Shown here: one piece after another, positions 17,201 to 26,414 of the stretch
How positions within the stretch are numbered: the stretch's first letter is position 1
How the letters are laid out: each line of letters opens with the position of its first letter
NCBI RefSeq assembly: GCF_040931995.1
Contig: NZ_CP162412.1
Coordinates: 930,001-994,000, forward strand
Source of the DNA: Pelagovum sp. HNIBRBA483
GTDB taxonomy: Bacteria > Pseudomonadota > Alphaproteobacteria > Rhodobacterales > Rhodobacteraceae
Reading direction: 5' to 3'
Length of the DNA: 64,000 nucleotides
Program-made: the position numbers and the translations under genes
Notes under the pieces: model-generated
What the model saw: only the letters and a program-made list of their open reading frames with translations
Told to the model about the DNA's origin: nothing
Databases searched by the model: none

Positions 17201-19593
17201 TAGCTGCGGCTCTTTCTGCGCTCTGGTCCTACTGGCGGCGCAATCTGTTGCAGCTTCTGACAATGATTGCGGGCCTCGCTTTAGCAACTGCCTTATGGTC
17301 GGGCGTGCAGGCGCTCAATACCGAAGCCCGCGCCAGTTACGCAGCAGCAGCGGCAGTGGTGGGCGAGGGGCGCTACGATCAGTTACTCCCCCGCGCTGGG
17401 GATACCATCCCACAAGACAGGTTCGTCGCATTGCGCCGCGCCGGTTGGTTGGTCGCGCCTGTGTTGGAAGGGCGCCTCACACTGCCCGAGAGCGAGGTCA
17501 TGCTCCTCGGTATTGATCCCTTGACCATGCCAGCCGGAACCGGAGCGGCCGCACAGGCGGCAACGGTGCCCTTCGCGCGTTTTCTAAGTGGAGATGTTGT
17601 CCTCGCCCATCCCGTCGATGCGGCATCGCTCGCCAGCGTGGTGTCGGCAGACGTCATCCCCAACGCGGATATCACGCAAGGCACCGCGCTTGCGGATATT
17701 GGCTTGGCTCAAACACTTCTTGATAAGCCCAACCAACTCAGCCGGCTTGTTGTCGCAGCCAATCTGCCATTGCGGCTGCCCGCACTTTCGGATGTCGCGC
17801 CTGATCTGATCTTGCAACCGGCTCAGGCTGGCTCCGATACGGCGCAATTGACCGACAGCTTTCACCTCAACCTCACGGCCTTTGGCATCCTCAGCTTCGC
17901 GGTCGGTATCTTCATCGTCTACGGCGCGGTTGGGCTGGCATTTGAGCAGCGCCGCGCGATGGTGCGCGCCTTGCGGACAATGGGCCTTTCCATGCGTTTT
18001 CTGATGACGATGCTCATTGCCGAAATCGCGCTGATTTCCCTCTTTGCCGGATTAATTGGCGTGGTTTTGGGGTATTTCCTTGCCGCCAGCCTCCTACCCG
18101 ATGTCGCAGCGACGTTGCGCGGACTGTACGGCGCACAGGTCGCGGGGACGCTGCAATTGCACCCTTCATGGTGGCTCTCCAGTCTTGGGATTGCCCTTCT
18201 TGGCGGCGCTGCGGCGGCTGCGAGCGCCATCTGGCGGATGAGCCGCCTGCCGCTCCGCGCTGGGCGCGATCCGCAGATCTGGGCGATGCAAACCGCGCGT
18301 GGATGGCGTGCGCAATCCGTCGTCGCGCTTTTGCTCCTCTTCGCTGCCGCTGGCTTGGTGCTGAAAGGCGGCTCGTTATTTGTGGGCTTTGCCTCTGTCG
18401 CGGCGCTCCTTTTGGGGGCCGCGCTCGGCCTGCCGCCACTGCTGGCCGTGATGCTGCTGCTGGCTGAAAGGCAAGCGAAAGGTGCCATCGCTCAGTGGTT
18501 CTGGGCCGATACCCGCCAGCAATTACCGCGCCTCGGCCTCTCTATGATGGCGCTCCTATTGGCAATCACCGCCAACATCGGTGTCTCCACGATGGTGTCC
18601 AGTTTCCGCCTGACATTCTTAGACTTTCTCGACCAACGCCTGTTTGCGGAGGTCTATGTCAGCACCGAGACAGAGGCCCAAGCTGCGGCAATCGAAGCGC
18701 TGGCAAATGACGGGGTCACGGTGCTGCCTTTGCTTTCGGTTGAAACGCGGATCGGCTCTCAACGCGCCGATCTCTACGGCGCGCGGGTCGGGCCGGTTTA
18801 TGCTGAAAATTGGCAGTTTCTGGCGCAAGAGGGCGCCGTTTGGCCAAGGGTCGCCGCGGGCGAGGCGGCCATCATCAACGAGCAACTGGCGCGGCGGGCT
18901 AATCTCTGGCCGGGTGATACCATTCCCATTTCGCCCGATCAGGCGCTGCCTATTGCAGGTGTTGTAGGGGATTACGGAAATCCGATCGGCCAAGTCATCA
19001 TCGGCGAGGATCTTTTCAAAACTCTCCACCCTGCGGCCATGCTCAGCCAATTTGGCGTGCTCGGCGGCGGCGCTGATATGTTGACCCAGCGCCTCCAATC
19101 GGAACTCGGCTTTGCACCCGCCCAAATGATTGATCAATCGGCGCTCAAGGTAGCCTCGCGCGCGGTGTTTGAACGGACATTCACCGTTACAGCCGCGCTC
19201 AACGTTCTGACGCTCGCGGTGGCGGGCGCGGCCATTTTGTTAAACCTCCTGACAATGGCCAGCATGCGTGTGCCGCAGCTTGCGTCCGTCTGGGCGCTGG
19301 GCATCACGCGCCAGCAGCTTGGCCGCCTTGAGCTTGCCCGCGCCGCTGCGCTCGCGGCGCTGACCTTGCTTCTCGCTCTGCCGTTGGGCCTGATACTTGC
19401 TTACCTCTTGCTCTCAGTCATCAATGTCGAGGCTTTCGGCTGGCAGTTGCCAATGTATCTCTTCCCCGTCGATTACGCTGTGCTGGGGCTGGTTTCGTTG
19501 ATTGCCGCCTTTCTCGCGGCTCTCTGGCCCGCAATCCGGCTGGCCCGCACCACGCCCGCCCGTTTCCTTCAGGTTTTCTCAAATGAAACATAA
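17197..19593 (+). CDS. FtsX-family ABC transporter permease
   Basis: A large permease of about 798 residues with an N-terminal membrane helix, a periplasmic domain and two FtsX-type helical blocks, as in fused AttFG-like proteins. The ATG at 17197 overlaps the ATPase stop as ATGA and is preferred; an in-frame ATG nine bases earlier is possible. The gene end overlaps the lipocalin-like gene by 11 bases. The transported molecule is unknown; related systems extract lipids or peptides from the inner membrane. Confidence 0.88.
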   Translation: MIAAALSALWSYWRRNLLQLLTMIAGLALATALWSGVQALNTEARASYAAAAAVVGEGRYDQLLPRAGDTIPQDRFVALRRAGWLVAPVLEGRLTLPESEVMLLGIDPLTMPAGTGAAAQAATVPFARFLSGDVVLAHPVDAASLASVVSADVIPNADITQGTALADIGLAQTLLDKPNQLSRLVVAANLPLRLPALSDVAPDLILQPAQAGSDTAQLTDSFHLNLTAFGILSFAVGIFIVYGAVGLAFEQRRAMVRALRTMGLSMRFLMTMLIAEIALISLFAGLIGVVLGYFLAASLLPDVAATLRGLYGAQVAGTLQLHPSWWLSSLGIALLGGAAAAASAIWRMSRLPLRAGRDPQIWAMQTARGWRAQSVVALLLLFAAAGLVLKGGSLFVGFASVAALLLGAALGLPPLLAVMLLLAERQAKGAIAQWFWADTRQQLPRLGLSMMALLLAITANIGVSTMVSSFRLTFLDFLDQRLFAEVYVSTETEAQAAAIEALANDGVTVLPLLSVETRIGSQRADLYGARVGPVYAENWQFLAQEGAVWPRVAAGEAAIINEQLARRANLWPGDTIPISPDQALPIAGVVGDYGNPIGQVIIGEDLFKTLHPAAMLSQFGVLGGGADMLTQRLQSELGFAPAQMIDQSALKVASRAVFERTFTVTAALNVLTLAVAGAAILLNLLTMASMRVPQLASVWALGITRQQLGRLELARAAALAALTLLLALPLGLILAYLLLSVINVEAFGWQLPMYLFPVDYAVLGLVSLIAAFLAALWPAIRLARTTPARFLQVFSNET

Positions 19594-20632
19594 GGTATTC
19601 CTGTCGCTGCTTCTGATGTTCCTGCCCCTACACATGTTCGCGCAGGGCTTCGCGGGGATGGCTACGGATGTCGAAGGTTTCACCGATCCCACGCCCGCGC
19701 CAAGCTTCAGCTTTCCCGCGGATCACGGGCCACATCCCGACTACCGTATCGAGTGGTGGTACCTCACCGCCAATCTCCAAGACGCCTCTGGCACCGACTA
19801 TGGCCTGCAATGGACGCTGTTTCGCACCGCCCTCTCGCCTGATCCGGCGGAGGGGTGGCAAAGCCCGCAAATTTGGTTCGCCCATGCCGCGATCACGACA
19901 GCCGAGTCGCATTTCACGGCCGAACGCTTCGCGCGCGGCGGCATTGGGCAGGCGGGTGTGAACGCAGATCCTTTTACCGCTTGGATCGATGAGTGGCAGT
20001 TGACCGGCGATGATTTCACCGCACTGACCCTGTCTGCCGCAGGAGCGGATTTCGCCTATGACATGGACCTTACTGCAACCGGCCCGCTGATATTCCACGG
20101 GCAGGGCGGTTACTCGGTCAAATCGTCCGAAGGGCAGGCAAGCTATTACTACTCGCAACCGTTCTATTCGGTCACAGGCACGTTGACCCTTCCCAATGGG
20201 GATGTGACGGTCTCCGGTACCGCATGGCTGGATCGTGAATGGTCCTCGCAACCTTTGAGCGATGCCCAGCAGGGATGGGACTGGTTTTCGCTCAGTTTCG
20301 ACACGGGCGAACGGCTCATGGCCGCCCAGCTGCGCAGCGAAGATGGCAGCCGCTACCGCTCCGGCACCTGGATACACCCCGATGGAAGGACCGAGCCGCT
20401 CTCCGACGGTGCGTTGAGCCTCACGCCTCTGGCGTCCGAAATGGTCGCGGATCGTGACTTGCCAGTAACATGGCGGATCGAAGTAGCTTCAAAAGGCGTT
20501 GATATCACATCTCGCCCCCTCAACCCGCAGGCATGGATGGACGCCAGTATCCCTTATTGGGAGGGGCCGGTGTTCGTCACTGGAAGCCACGCAGGGCAGG
20601 GCTATCTTGAGATGACGGGCTACGAGAAATAG
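19583..20632 (+). CDS. AttH/CrtC-like lipocalin-fold secreted protein
   Basis: The 349-residue protein has a signal peptide (to about AQG, residue 15-20) and the AttH/carotenoid 1,2-hydratase fold, recognised from HPDYRIEWWYLTANL, the segment YYYSQPFYSVTGTL and GTAWLDREWSSQ. In AttEFGH-like systems this soluble partner works with the ABC exporter. It overlaps the permease gene by 11 bases, so is the third gene of that operon. Carotenoid hydration is unlikely because no carotenoid genes are near. Confidence 0.87.
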   Translation: MKHKVFLSLLLMFLPLHMFAQGFAGMATDVEGFTDPTPAPSFSFPADHGPHPDYRIEWWYLTANLQDASGTDYGLQWTLFRTALSPDPAEGWQSPQIWFAHAAITTAESHFTAERFARGGIGQAGVNADPFTAWIDEWQLTGDDFTALTLSAAGADFAYDMDLTATGPLIFHGQGGYSVKSSEGQASYYYSQPFYSVTGTLTLPNGDVTVSGTAWLDREWSSQPLSDAQQGWDWFSLSFDTGERLMAAQLRSEDGSRYRSGTWIHPDGRTEPLSDGALSLTPLASEMVADRDLPVTWRIEVASKGVDITSRPLNPQAWMDASIPYWEGPVFVTGSHAGQGYLEMTGYEK

Positions 20633-20656
20633 GAGCGGCGCCGCAGCGCCATTCCC

Positions 20657-22291
20657 TTATGCGTCGAGCGCTTTTGCCTGCTCGCGCAGAACGAACTTCT
20701 GGATTTTTCCGGTCGATGTGCGCGGAATTTCGGTAAACACGAACCGCCCCGGCACCTTATAGGCCGCCAGTTGCTCACGGCAGAATCCCCGCAGTGTATC
20801 AGCGTCTGCGTCATGACCTGCCGTAAGCTCGATAAAGGCACAGGGCGTCTCGCCCCACTTCTCGTGCGGCATGGCCACCACAGCTGCGACCGCAACTGCC
20901 GGATGCCGGTAGAGCGCCTCTTCCACCTCGATAGAGGAGATATTCTCGCCACCCGAAATAATGACGTCCTTGGAGCGATCCTTCAGCTGTACATAGCCGT
21001 CAGGGTGCATCACGCCCAGATCGCCCGAGTGGAACCAACCGCCTTCAAAAGCCTCCTTCGTGGCCTCCTCATTGCGGAAATACCCCTTCATCACGACGTT
21101 CCCGCGAAACATCACCTCGCCCATCGTCTCGCCATCGCGTGGCACGGGCTGCATGGTTTCGGGGTCCAGCACATCCAGCTGCTCGAGCGGCAAGTAGCGC
21201 ACGCCTTGGCGCGCCTTCAGCTTCGCCTGTTCGGCGGGCGGCAGGGCAGACCAGCTCTCATGCCAGTCGTTCACTACTGCGGGGCCGTAGGTTTCCGTCA
21301 GGCCATAAAGGTGCGTCACGTCAAAGCCGGCTGCTTTCATCGCCGCCAATACGGATTCCGGCGGTGGGGCGGCTGCGGTGAAGAACTGCACCGTATGATC
21401 AAGCGTCCACTTCTCGTCTGCACTTGCCCCGATCATCAGCGACATCACAATCGGCGCACCGCAAAGATGCGTGACCTTTTCATCGGCAAGTGCAGCCCAG
21501 ATCGGCTCCGCCCGCACTTGCCGCAGGCACACATGGGTGCCAGCAATTGCCGAAAGCGTCCAAGGGAAGCACCAGCCATTGCAATGGAACATCGGCAGGG
21601 TCCACAGATAGACCGCATGTTTCTGCATCGAGGTCGTCAGCGCATTGCCCTGCGCCAACAGGTAAGCGCCACGATGATGTGAGACCACGCCCTTCGGGTT
21701 GCCTGTGGTGCCGGAGGTGTAATTGATCGAGATCGCGTCCCATTCATCCTCGGGCATCAGCCACGCGAAATCTGCCTCACCGCTTGCGACAAAGGCTTCA
21801 TAGTCCAACGCCGCATCATCACCGCCCGCGCCGGTATATTCCGGATCGTCGTACTGGATCACCAGCGGAGACACTTCGCACAGCGCGAGCGCTTCCTGCA
21901 AAAGCGGCATGAACTCGCGATCCGCAATGACGATCTTCGACATTGCGTGGTCCAGCTGAAAGGCAATGATTGCCGCATCAAGGCGGGTGTTGATCGAATG
22001 TAGAACGCCGCCCGTCATCGGCACACCATAATGGCATTCCAGCATTGCGGGCGTGTTTGAAAGGAGCGCTGAGACAGTGTCGCCGCGCCCGATCCCTTTG
22101 GCGGTCAGCGCGGATGCCAGCTGCCGCGAGCGGCTATAGAACTCCGCGTAACTGCGGCGCAACGCGCCATGCACAATCGCCGTATGATCGGGAAAGACCG
22201 TCGCCGCGCGTTCTAGAAAGGTCAAAGGCGTCAACGGCTGGTAGTTCGCAGGCGTCCGGTCGAGGCCCACGTTATATGGGTTCGTGCTCAT
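20657..22291 (-). CDS. AMP-dependent acyl-CoA synthetase (DmdB / medium-chain ligase type)
   Basis: Activates a carboxylic acid to its CoA thioester through an acyl-AMP. The 544-residue protein has the P-loop-like YTSGTTGNPKG near residue 195, YGLTETYGP, hinge motif KDVIISGGENISSIE and the catalytic Lys in RTSTGKIQK near the C-terminus. DmdB, which activates methylmercaptopropionate, belongs to this group; the link is supported by the DmdA-like gene in the same operon but is inference. The ATG at 22291 follows the hydratase stop by two bases. A GTG six codons upstream is less likely. Confidence 0.88.
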   Translation of the reverse strand: MSTNPYNVGLDRTPANYQPLTPLTFLERAATVFPDHTAIVHGALRRSYAEFYSRSRQLASALTAKGIGRGDTVSALLSNTPAMLECHYGVPMTGGVLHSINTRLDAAIIAFQLDHAMSKIVIADREFMPLLQEALALCEVSPLVIQYDDPEYTGAGGDDAALDYEAFVASGEADFAWLMPEDEWDAISINYTSGTTGNPKGVVSHHRGAYLLAQGNALTTSMQKHAVYLWTLPMFHCNGWCFPWTLSAIAGTHVCLRQVRAEPIWAALADEKVTHLCGAPIVMSLMIGASADEKWTLDHTVQFFTAAAPPPESVLAAMKAAGFDVTHLYGLTETYGPAVVNDWHESWSALPPAEQAKLKARQGVRYLPLEQLDVLDPETMQPVPRDGETMGEVMFRGNVVMKGYFRNEEATKEAFEGGWFHSGDLGVMHPDGYVQLKDRSKDVIISGGENISSIEVEEALYRHPAVAVAAVVAMPHEKWGETPCAFIELTAGHDADADTLRGFCREQLAAYKVPGRFVFTEIPRTSTGKIQKFVLREQAKALDA

Positions 22292-22293
22292 TT

Positions 22294-23094
22294 TCAGCTG
22301 TCCTGCCACTTCGGTGCGCGCTTTTCGATGAACGCGCCAATGCCTTCCTCGGCGTCGCGAGCCATCATGTTTTCGACCATCACCTGTGAGGCATAATCGT
22401 AAGCCTCTGCCAGCGGCATTTCGCGCTGCGCATAGAATGCCTGCTTGCCGGTGCGTAGTGTCATGCTGGATTTTGCGGCAATCTTGCGCGCGGCTTCCAT
22501 TGCGGTTTCGGTCAGGGCTTCATCCGCTACCGCGCGATTGACCAGCCCGATTTCGGCAGCGCGTGCCGCAGGGGTCATGTCGCCGGTCAGCAGCATTTCC
22601 ATCGCATGTTTGTTGCTGACGTTACGCGACAGCGCCACCATCGGCGTCGAGCAGAAAAGCCCGATATGCACGCCCGGCGTGCTGAATTTCGCGCTTTCCG
22701 CTGCATAGGCCAGGTCGCAGCTCGCCACCAACTGGCAGCCCGCTGCGGTCGCGATGCCCGTAACTTCGGCAATCACCGGCTTCGGGCATCCGACGATGCT
22801 CTGCATGACGCCTGAGCACATCCCCATGATCTTGGCAAAATACGCTTTGCCACCATCATCGGCCTGCCGTCCGGCGGTGAGTTCCTTCAGGTCATGCCCC
22901 GCACAAAAAGCGGGGCCGGTGGCGGCGAGCACCACCACACGAACGGCCGGATCGGTGCCTGCCTCGTCGATCGCGCGCCCCAGCTCTGTCAGCATCGCTT
23001 CCGACAGTGCGTTGCGCTTTGCACTGTCATTCAGGGTCAGGCGTAGAATGCCGTTCTCGTCGAGGTCTCGAAGCAAAATTCCGCTGTCATGCAC
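22294..23094 (-). CDS. enoyl-CoA hydratase/isomerase family protein (ECHDC3-like)
   Basis: A crotonase-fold protein of 266 residues. Oxyanion-hole regions are visible in FCAGHDLKEL and in TAAGCQLVASCDLAYAAES; GVHIGLFCSTP and RDAEEGIGAFIEKRAPKW mark the ECHDC3-like branch. It starts with GTG, with AAGGA upstream. It could act as a DmdD-like hydratase in a methylthio-acyl-CoA route or as a general enoyl-CoA hydratase. It is third in the operon, between OsmC and the ligase. Confidence 0.88.
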   Translation of the reverse strand: MHDSGILLRDLDENGILRLTLNDSAKRNALSEAMLTELGRAIDEAGTDPAVRVVVLAATGPAFCAGHDLKELTAGRQADDGGKAYFAKIMGMCSGVMQSIVGCPKPVIAEVTGIATAAGCQLVASCDLAYAAESAKFSTPGVHIGLFCSTPMVALSRNVSNKHAMEMLLTGDMTPAARAAEIGLVNRAVADEALTETAMEAARKIAAKSSMTLRTGKQAFYAQREMPLAEAYDYASQVMVENMMARDAEEGIGAFIEKRAPKWQDS

Positions 23095-23115
23095 CGGTCC
23101 GATCCTTTCGTCTTT

Positions 23116-23562
23116 TTATAAAATGTTGACTTCCACGAAATCAGCCAGCGTGTTGGCGAGGAAGCAGTAGCGATGCGCGCGGTGCTGCATCTCTTTCAGC
23201 GTTGGCTCATCGACCGAAAAGCCGGTATCGAAGCGGATCACCGGATTAAGGTCGATCCGCGTGACAGCCATCTGCCCTTTAGGGTTCTTTCCCAAATGCG
23301 CTTCGGCATAATCGTGGTAGCTCGCCACCGGCCAGCCGGCCTTTGCACATAATGCAAGGAACGTCATCATGTGGCAGCTTGAGAGCGCTGATGCCAGCGC
23401 CTGCTCGGGGTTGGTGTTTTCGATCTTGCCGCCCCAATCAGGGGCGGCATCGACGAGAACCTCGTTATGATCGTTGTAGCGCACAGTGTGTTCTGCAGAA
23501 TAGGCGCCCGGCTCAAAAGCCGCGCTGTCACGGTGCCAGTGCAGTTCGATGGAAAGTGACAT
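23116..23562 (-). CDS. OsmC-family peroxidase-like protein
   Basis: The 148-residue protein belongs to the OsmC/Ohr superfamily. A catalytic Cys lies in ALSSCHMMTFLALCAKAG near residue 67, and the fold runs over the whole length. OsmC/Ohr proteins reduce organic hydroperoxides, and others act on thiol or acyl substrates. AGGAGG precedes the start at 23562. It lies between the DmdA-like gene (25 bases) and the hydratase (21 bases), so it seems to be part of the same pathway. Confidence 0.87.
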   Translation of the reverse strand: MSLSIELHWHRDSAAFEPGAYSAEHTVRYNDHNEVLVDAAPDWGGKIENTNPEQALASALSSCHMMTFLALCAKAGWPVASYHDYAEAHLGKNPKGQMAVTRIDLNPVIRFDTGFSVDEPTLKEMQHRAHRYCFLANTLADFVEVNIL

Positions 23563-23587
23563 TCCGGCTCCTCCTGGACAGGCCCGA

Positions 23588-24727
23588 TCAGGCCGCTGCG
23601 ATCGCTTTCTTCGGATCAAAGAACGGACGCTCGACAATCGTTGCATGCGTCGGGCCGGAGCGCGTGACCACCTCGACCTCAGCACCAAGATTGGCCCATT
23701 CTGCCGCAACCATTGCAAGCGCAATATTCTTCTCCAAGCGCGGAGAGTAAACAGCAGAAGTCACTTTTCCAACCTCTTCGCCGTTGATCATGATCGGCCA
23801 GAAGGTCGTGTTCGGTCCTTGCAGCGGGTCGCAGTCGATGACGAGGCCGATCTGTTGGCGCTTCGGGCCTTCTTCCTTGATCTTGCGTAGGGCTTCCTTG
23901 CCGATGAAATCGGCTTCCATGTCGAGGTTTACCAGGCGATCGAAGCCCAGCTCGAACGGGTTGGTGTTGATGTCGGCATCGGCGTGATAGGACAGCATCC
24001 CGCCTTCGATCCGGCGGATCGAGGAGGTGTGTCCGGGCTTCAGACCGTGCGGCAGACCTGCCACCATGATCCGTTCCCACAGGTCATCGCCGCGCGAACC
24101 GTCGCGCAGGTAGATTTCATAGCCCAGCTCGCTCGACCATCCGGTGCGGGAGACGATAACCGGAATGCCATCCAGGTCCAGCTCACGCAGCCAGTAGTAT
24201 TTGAGGTCCATGATCTCTTCGCCGAAGAGGTCTTTCATGATCTCGCCGGATTTCGGACCTTGCAGCTGAAGCGGGGAAACATCAGGCTCGGTGATCTTTA
24301 CATCGAGGCCCGAGTTCACGGCCACGCCCTGCGCCCAGAGGAGGATGTCGCTGTCAGCCAACGAGATCCAGAAGTGGTTCTCGGCAAGGCGCAGCAGGAT
24401 CGGGTCGTTCAGGATGCCACCATCCGCGTTGGTGATGAGGATGTATTTGCACTGGCCGACTGCCATTTTCGACAGGTCGCGCGGTGTCAGCATCTGGGTG
24501 AATTTTGCTGCATCCGGTCCGGTGATCTCAACCTGCCGCTCAACAGCGACATCACACAGGATCGCGTCATTGACGAGGTTCCAGAAGTTTTGCTCCGGAT
24601 CGCCGAAATCACGCGGAATATACATGTGGTTGTAGACGGAAAATCCCTTGGCGCCCCAGCGAACGGTCGCGTCGAAATAGGGGGATTTGCGAATTTGAGT
24701 GCCGAAGCCGAAATCATCTGACTGCAT
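23588..24727 (-). CDS. DmdA-like GcvT family protein (dimethylsulfoniopropionate demethylase-like / aminomethyltransferase family)
   Basis: The 379-residue protein is related to tetrahydrofolate-dependent DMSP demethylase DmdA and to the glycine cleavage T protein. YNHMYIPRDF, DVAVERQVEITGPDA, LTPRDLSKM, GGILNDP and VSPLQLQGPKS match DmdA. The block at 196-206 reads GWSSELGYEIY, whereas DmdA proteins have GWSKQGGFEIY, so the substrate may differ. AAGGAG precedes the start at 24727. First gene of an operon with OsmC, hydratase and acyl-CoA ligase genes; an Lrp gene lies upstream. Confidence 0.8.
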   Translation of the reverse strand: MQSDDFGFGTQIRKSPYFDATVRWGAKGFSVYNHMYIPRDFGDPEQNFWNLVNDAILCDVAVERQVEITGPDAAKFTQMLTPRDLSKMAVGQCKYILITNADGGILNDPILLRLAENHFWISLADSDILLWAQGVAVNSGLDVKITEPDVSPLQLQGPKSGEIMKDLFGEEIMDLKYYWLRELDLDGIPVIVSRTGWSSELGYEIYLRDGSRGDDLWERIMVAGLPHGLKPGHTSSIRRIEGGMLSYHADADINTNPFELGFDRLVNLDMEADFIGKEALRKIKEEGPKRQQIGLVIDCDPLQGPNTTFWPIMINGEEVGKVTSAVYSPRLEKNIALAMVAAEWANLGAEVEVVTRSGPTHATIVERPFFDPKKAIAAA

Positions 24728-24797
24728 GTTCAATCTCCTTGTCAGTGCTGCGCCCCGGGACCACAATGTCCGGACAGCTTGACCGTGATTTAGTCCG

Positions 24798-24815
24798 CCA
24801 GAAAAATTTTTTCGG
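24798..24815. promoter_or_regulatory. AT-rich near-palindrome upstream of the DmdA-like operon
   Basis: CCAGAAAAATTTTTTCGG lies in the 129-base gap between the Lrp gene and the DmdA-like gene. AT-rich imperfect dyads are common Lrp/AsnC sites, so it may be an operator. The assignment rests on position and composition only. Confidence 0.35.
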
Positions 24816-24856
24816 TCTAAAAATTATGCAGTAACCAGCCCGTTCAGACTAATTGT

Positions 24857-25381
24857 TCACGGCTTTCTGGCCCGATCGGTCGGGATCGTTGGAACAAGGC
24901 TTCCCGCCGCCAGTTTGGCGAGGTTCGGCGGCGTCGATTTCACTTCGCGAGTCCCGATATAGGTCATGTAACGATCGACCCCCAGCTCTGCCTCCAGCAT
25001 CGTGTCCATCAGTTCCTGAAAGGCAGCAAGGCTTGGGCAAACGATCTTCAAGACGTAATCCATGCCGCCGCCGGTGGCGATGCACTCGATGATCTCGTCA
25101 TGCTCGCGTACGAAAGCCTCGAACCTGTCAAAATCCGCTTTCCGGTGGCTGTTGAGCGATACGGTCACGATCACTTGGGTGAAATTGCCGATCCGCTCCA
25201 ATGCAATCTTGGCATTATAGCCTCGGATCAGCCCTGCTGTCTTGAGCCGGTCCAGCCGCGCCCAGCAGGGCGTCGCGGACAGATTAACGATCTCGGCAAG
25301 CTTGGTCTTGCTCAGTTGTCCGTGGTTCTGGATGGCGCTCAGAATCCGGATATCCGTCGCATCAAGGCCAAGTTTCTTCAT
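24857..25381 (-). CDS. Lrp/AsnC-family transcriptional regulator
   Basis: The 174-residue protein has an N-terminal HTH (LDATDIRILSAIQNHGQLSK; about 1-60) and a C-terminal ligand-binding RAM domain (about 70-150). The start at 25381 is the standard Lrp beginning MKKLGLD; the frame upstream is not Lrp-like. It is directly upstream of and in the same direction as the DmdA-like operon, which it probably regulates in response to a pathway metabolite. Confidence 0.9.
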   Translation of the reverse strand: MKKLGLDATDIRILSAIQNHGQLSKTKLAEIVNLSATPCWARLDRLKTAGLIRGYNAKIALERIGNFTQVIVTVSLNSHRKADFDRFEAFVREHDEIIECIATGGGMDYVLKIVCPSLAAFQELMDTMLEAELGVDRYMTYIGTREVKSTPPNLAKLAAGSLVPTIPTDRARKP

Positions 25382-25496
25382 CCGCCGGTGATCCTGCTTG
25401 ATTATTCCGAGCCATGTCGAAGAGACGCATGAGCCCTGTGATAATATATAAAGCCCGTGCCGCGCGACGTCATCCTGATTTCGACAGGTGCGATGC

Positions 25497-26231
25497 TCAA
25501 AGCGCCAGCCTTGCAACCGAAAAGACCGCGAAGAGGAGCGGTTGGTGCAAAAGGTAGATCAGGAGTGAATACCGTCCGGGAACCGCTGCCCAATAGGGGA
25601 TGGTTACATGCGATAATCGCGCAAAGGCACCGCTGCGCACCGCGACCTTGCCAAATGCAAGGCCCAGAATGAATGGTCCCAGCCACGGGGCGAGCGGGAT
25701 ATAGTCCACCGCAGAAAACCGCGCTGTTTGCAGCCCAGTCCACCATAGCAACGGGTGATTGAAAACATCGGACTGCGCCCAAAAAGGCAGAGAGATGACA
25801 AAAGCAGCCATTCCCACCAGCAGCGGCGCAGGGAGGGTCACAAGCACGAGGCCGATGAGCAAGCAAGCCGCTATTGCATGGAGAATGCCAAAGAATACAA
25901 ACGCATCAGGCAGCGCGATATATGTTCCAACCGATACGAGCGCCGCGCCAACTGCCACCTGCGCCCAACGGCGAAAGAAGCCGGAAAGCGCGCCGTGCCT
26001 GTGCTGCCGGAGAGCAAGGCTGATGCCTGAAATCACCAGAAAACTGCTCGCCGTGCAAATCGCCAGTAACCGCCAAGGCGGGCTCATCGCTGTCCCGCGT
26101 GAAACCCAACCAAACAGCTCGAGATCAAAAACGATGTGATAAATGACCATCGCAACAATCGCCGCTGTTCGGGCACCATCAAGTATGCCAATACGCGCGG
26201 TCATCGCCGCCTGTTCTCTGGTTTCTGCCAT
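25497..26231 (-). CDS. DUF1624 / heparan-alpha-glucosaminide N-acetyltransferase domain membrane protein
   Basis: The 244-residue protein has about seven membrane helices and the acyltransferase-type start ILDGARTAAIVAMVIYHIVF with a conserved His in the first helix, plus LLIYLLHQPLL near the end. These features fit the DUF1624 family, related to lysosomal acetyl-CoA:glucosaminide N-acetyltransferase. The bacterial substrate is unknown. An alternative start at 26204 is equally plausible. Confidence 0.85.
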   Translation of the reverse strand: MAETREQAAMTARIGILDGARTAAIVAMVIYHIVFDLELFGWVSRGTAMSPPWRLLAICTASSFLVISGISLALRQHRHGALSGFFRRWAQVAVGAALVSVGTYIALPDAFVFFGILHAIAACLLIGLVLVTLPAPLLVGMAAFVISLPFWAQSDVFNHPLLWWTGLQTARFSAVDYIPLAPWLGPFILGLAFGKVAVRSGAFARLSHVTIPYWAAVPGRYSLLIYLLHQPLLFAVFSVARLAL

Positions 26232-26414
26232 CCTGACCCGCTTCGTGTAGTGTTTCGGCCTTTGCGGGAACTTTCACTCCGTTTCCCACGAATTGCCATC
26301 CAAAACCGCCTCCAGCACAGATCCGCTTGAGATGCGCCCCCGCGATGGACCTCGGCCAAATTCCCCTCTACAGGGGTATAAACCGCAGAGCAGCGCCCAA
26401 AAACAGGAAGTCTG

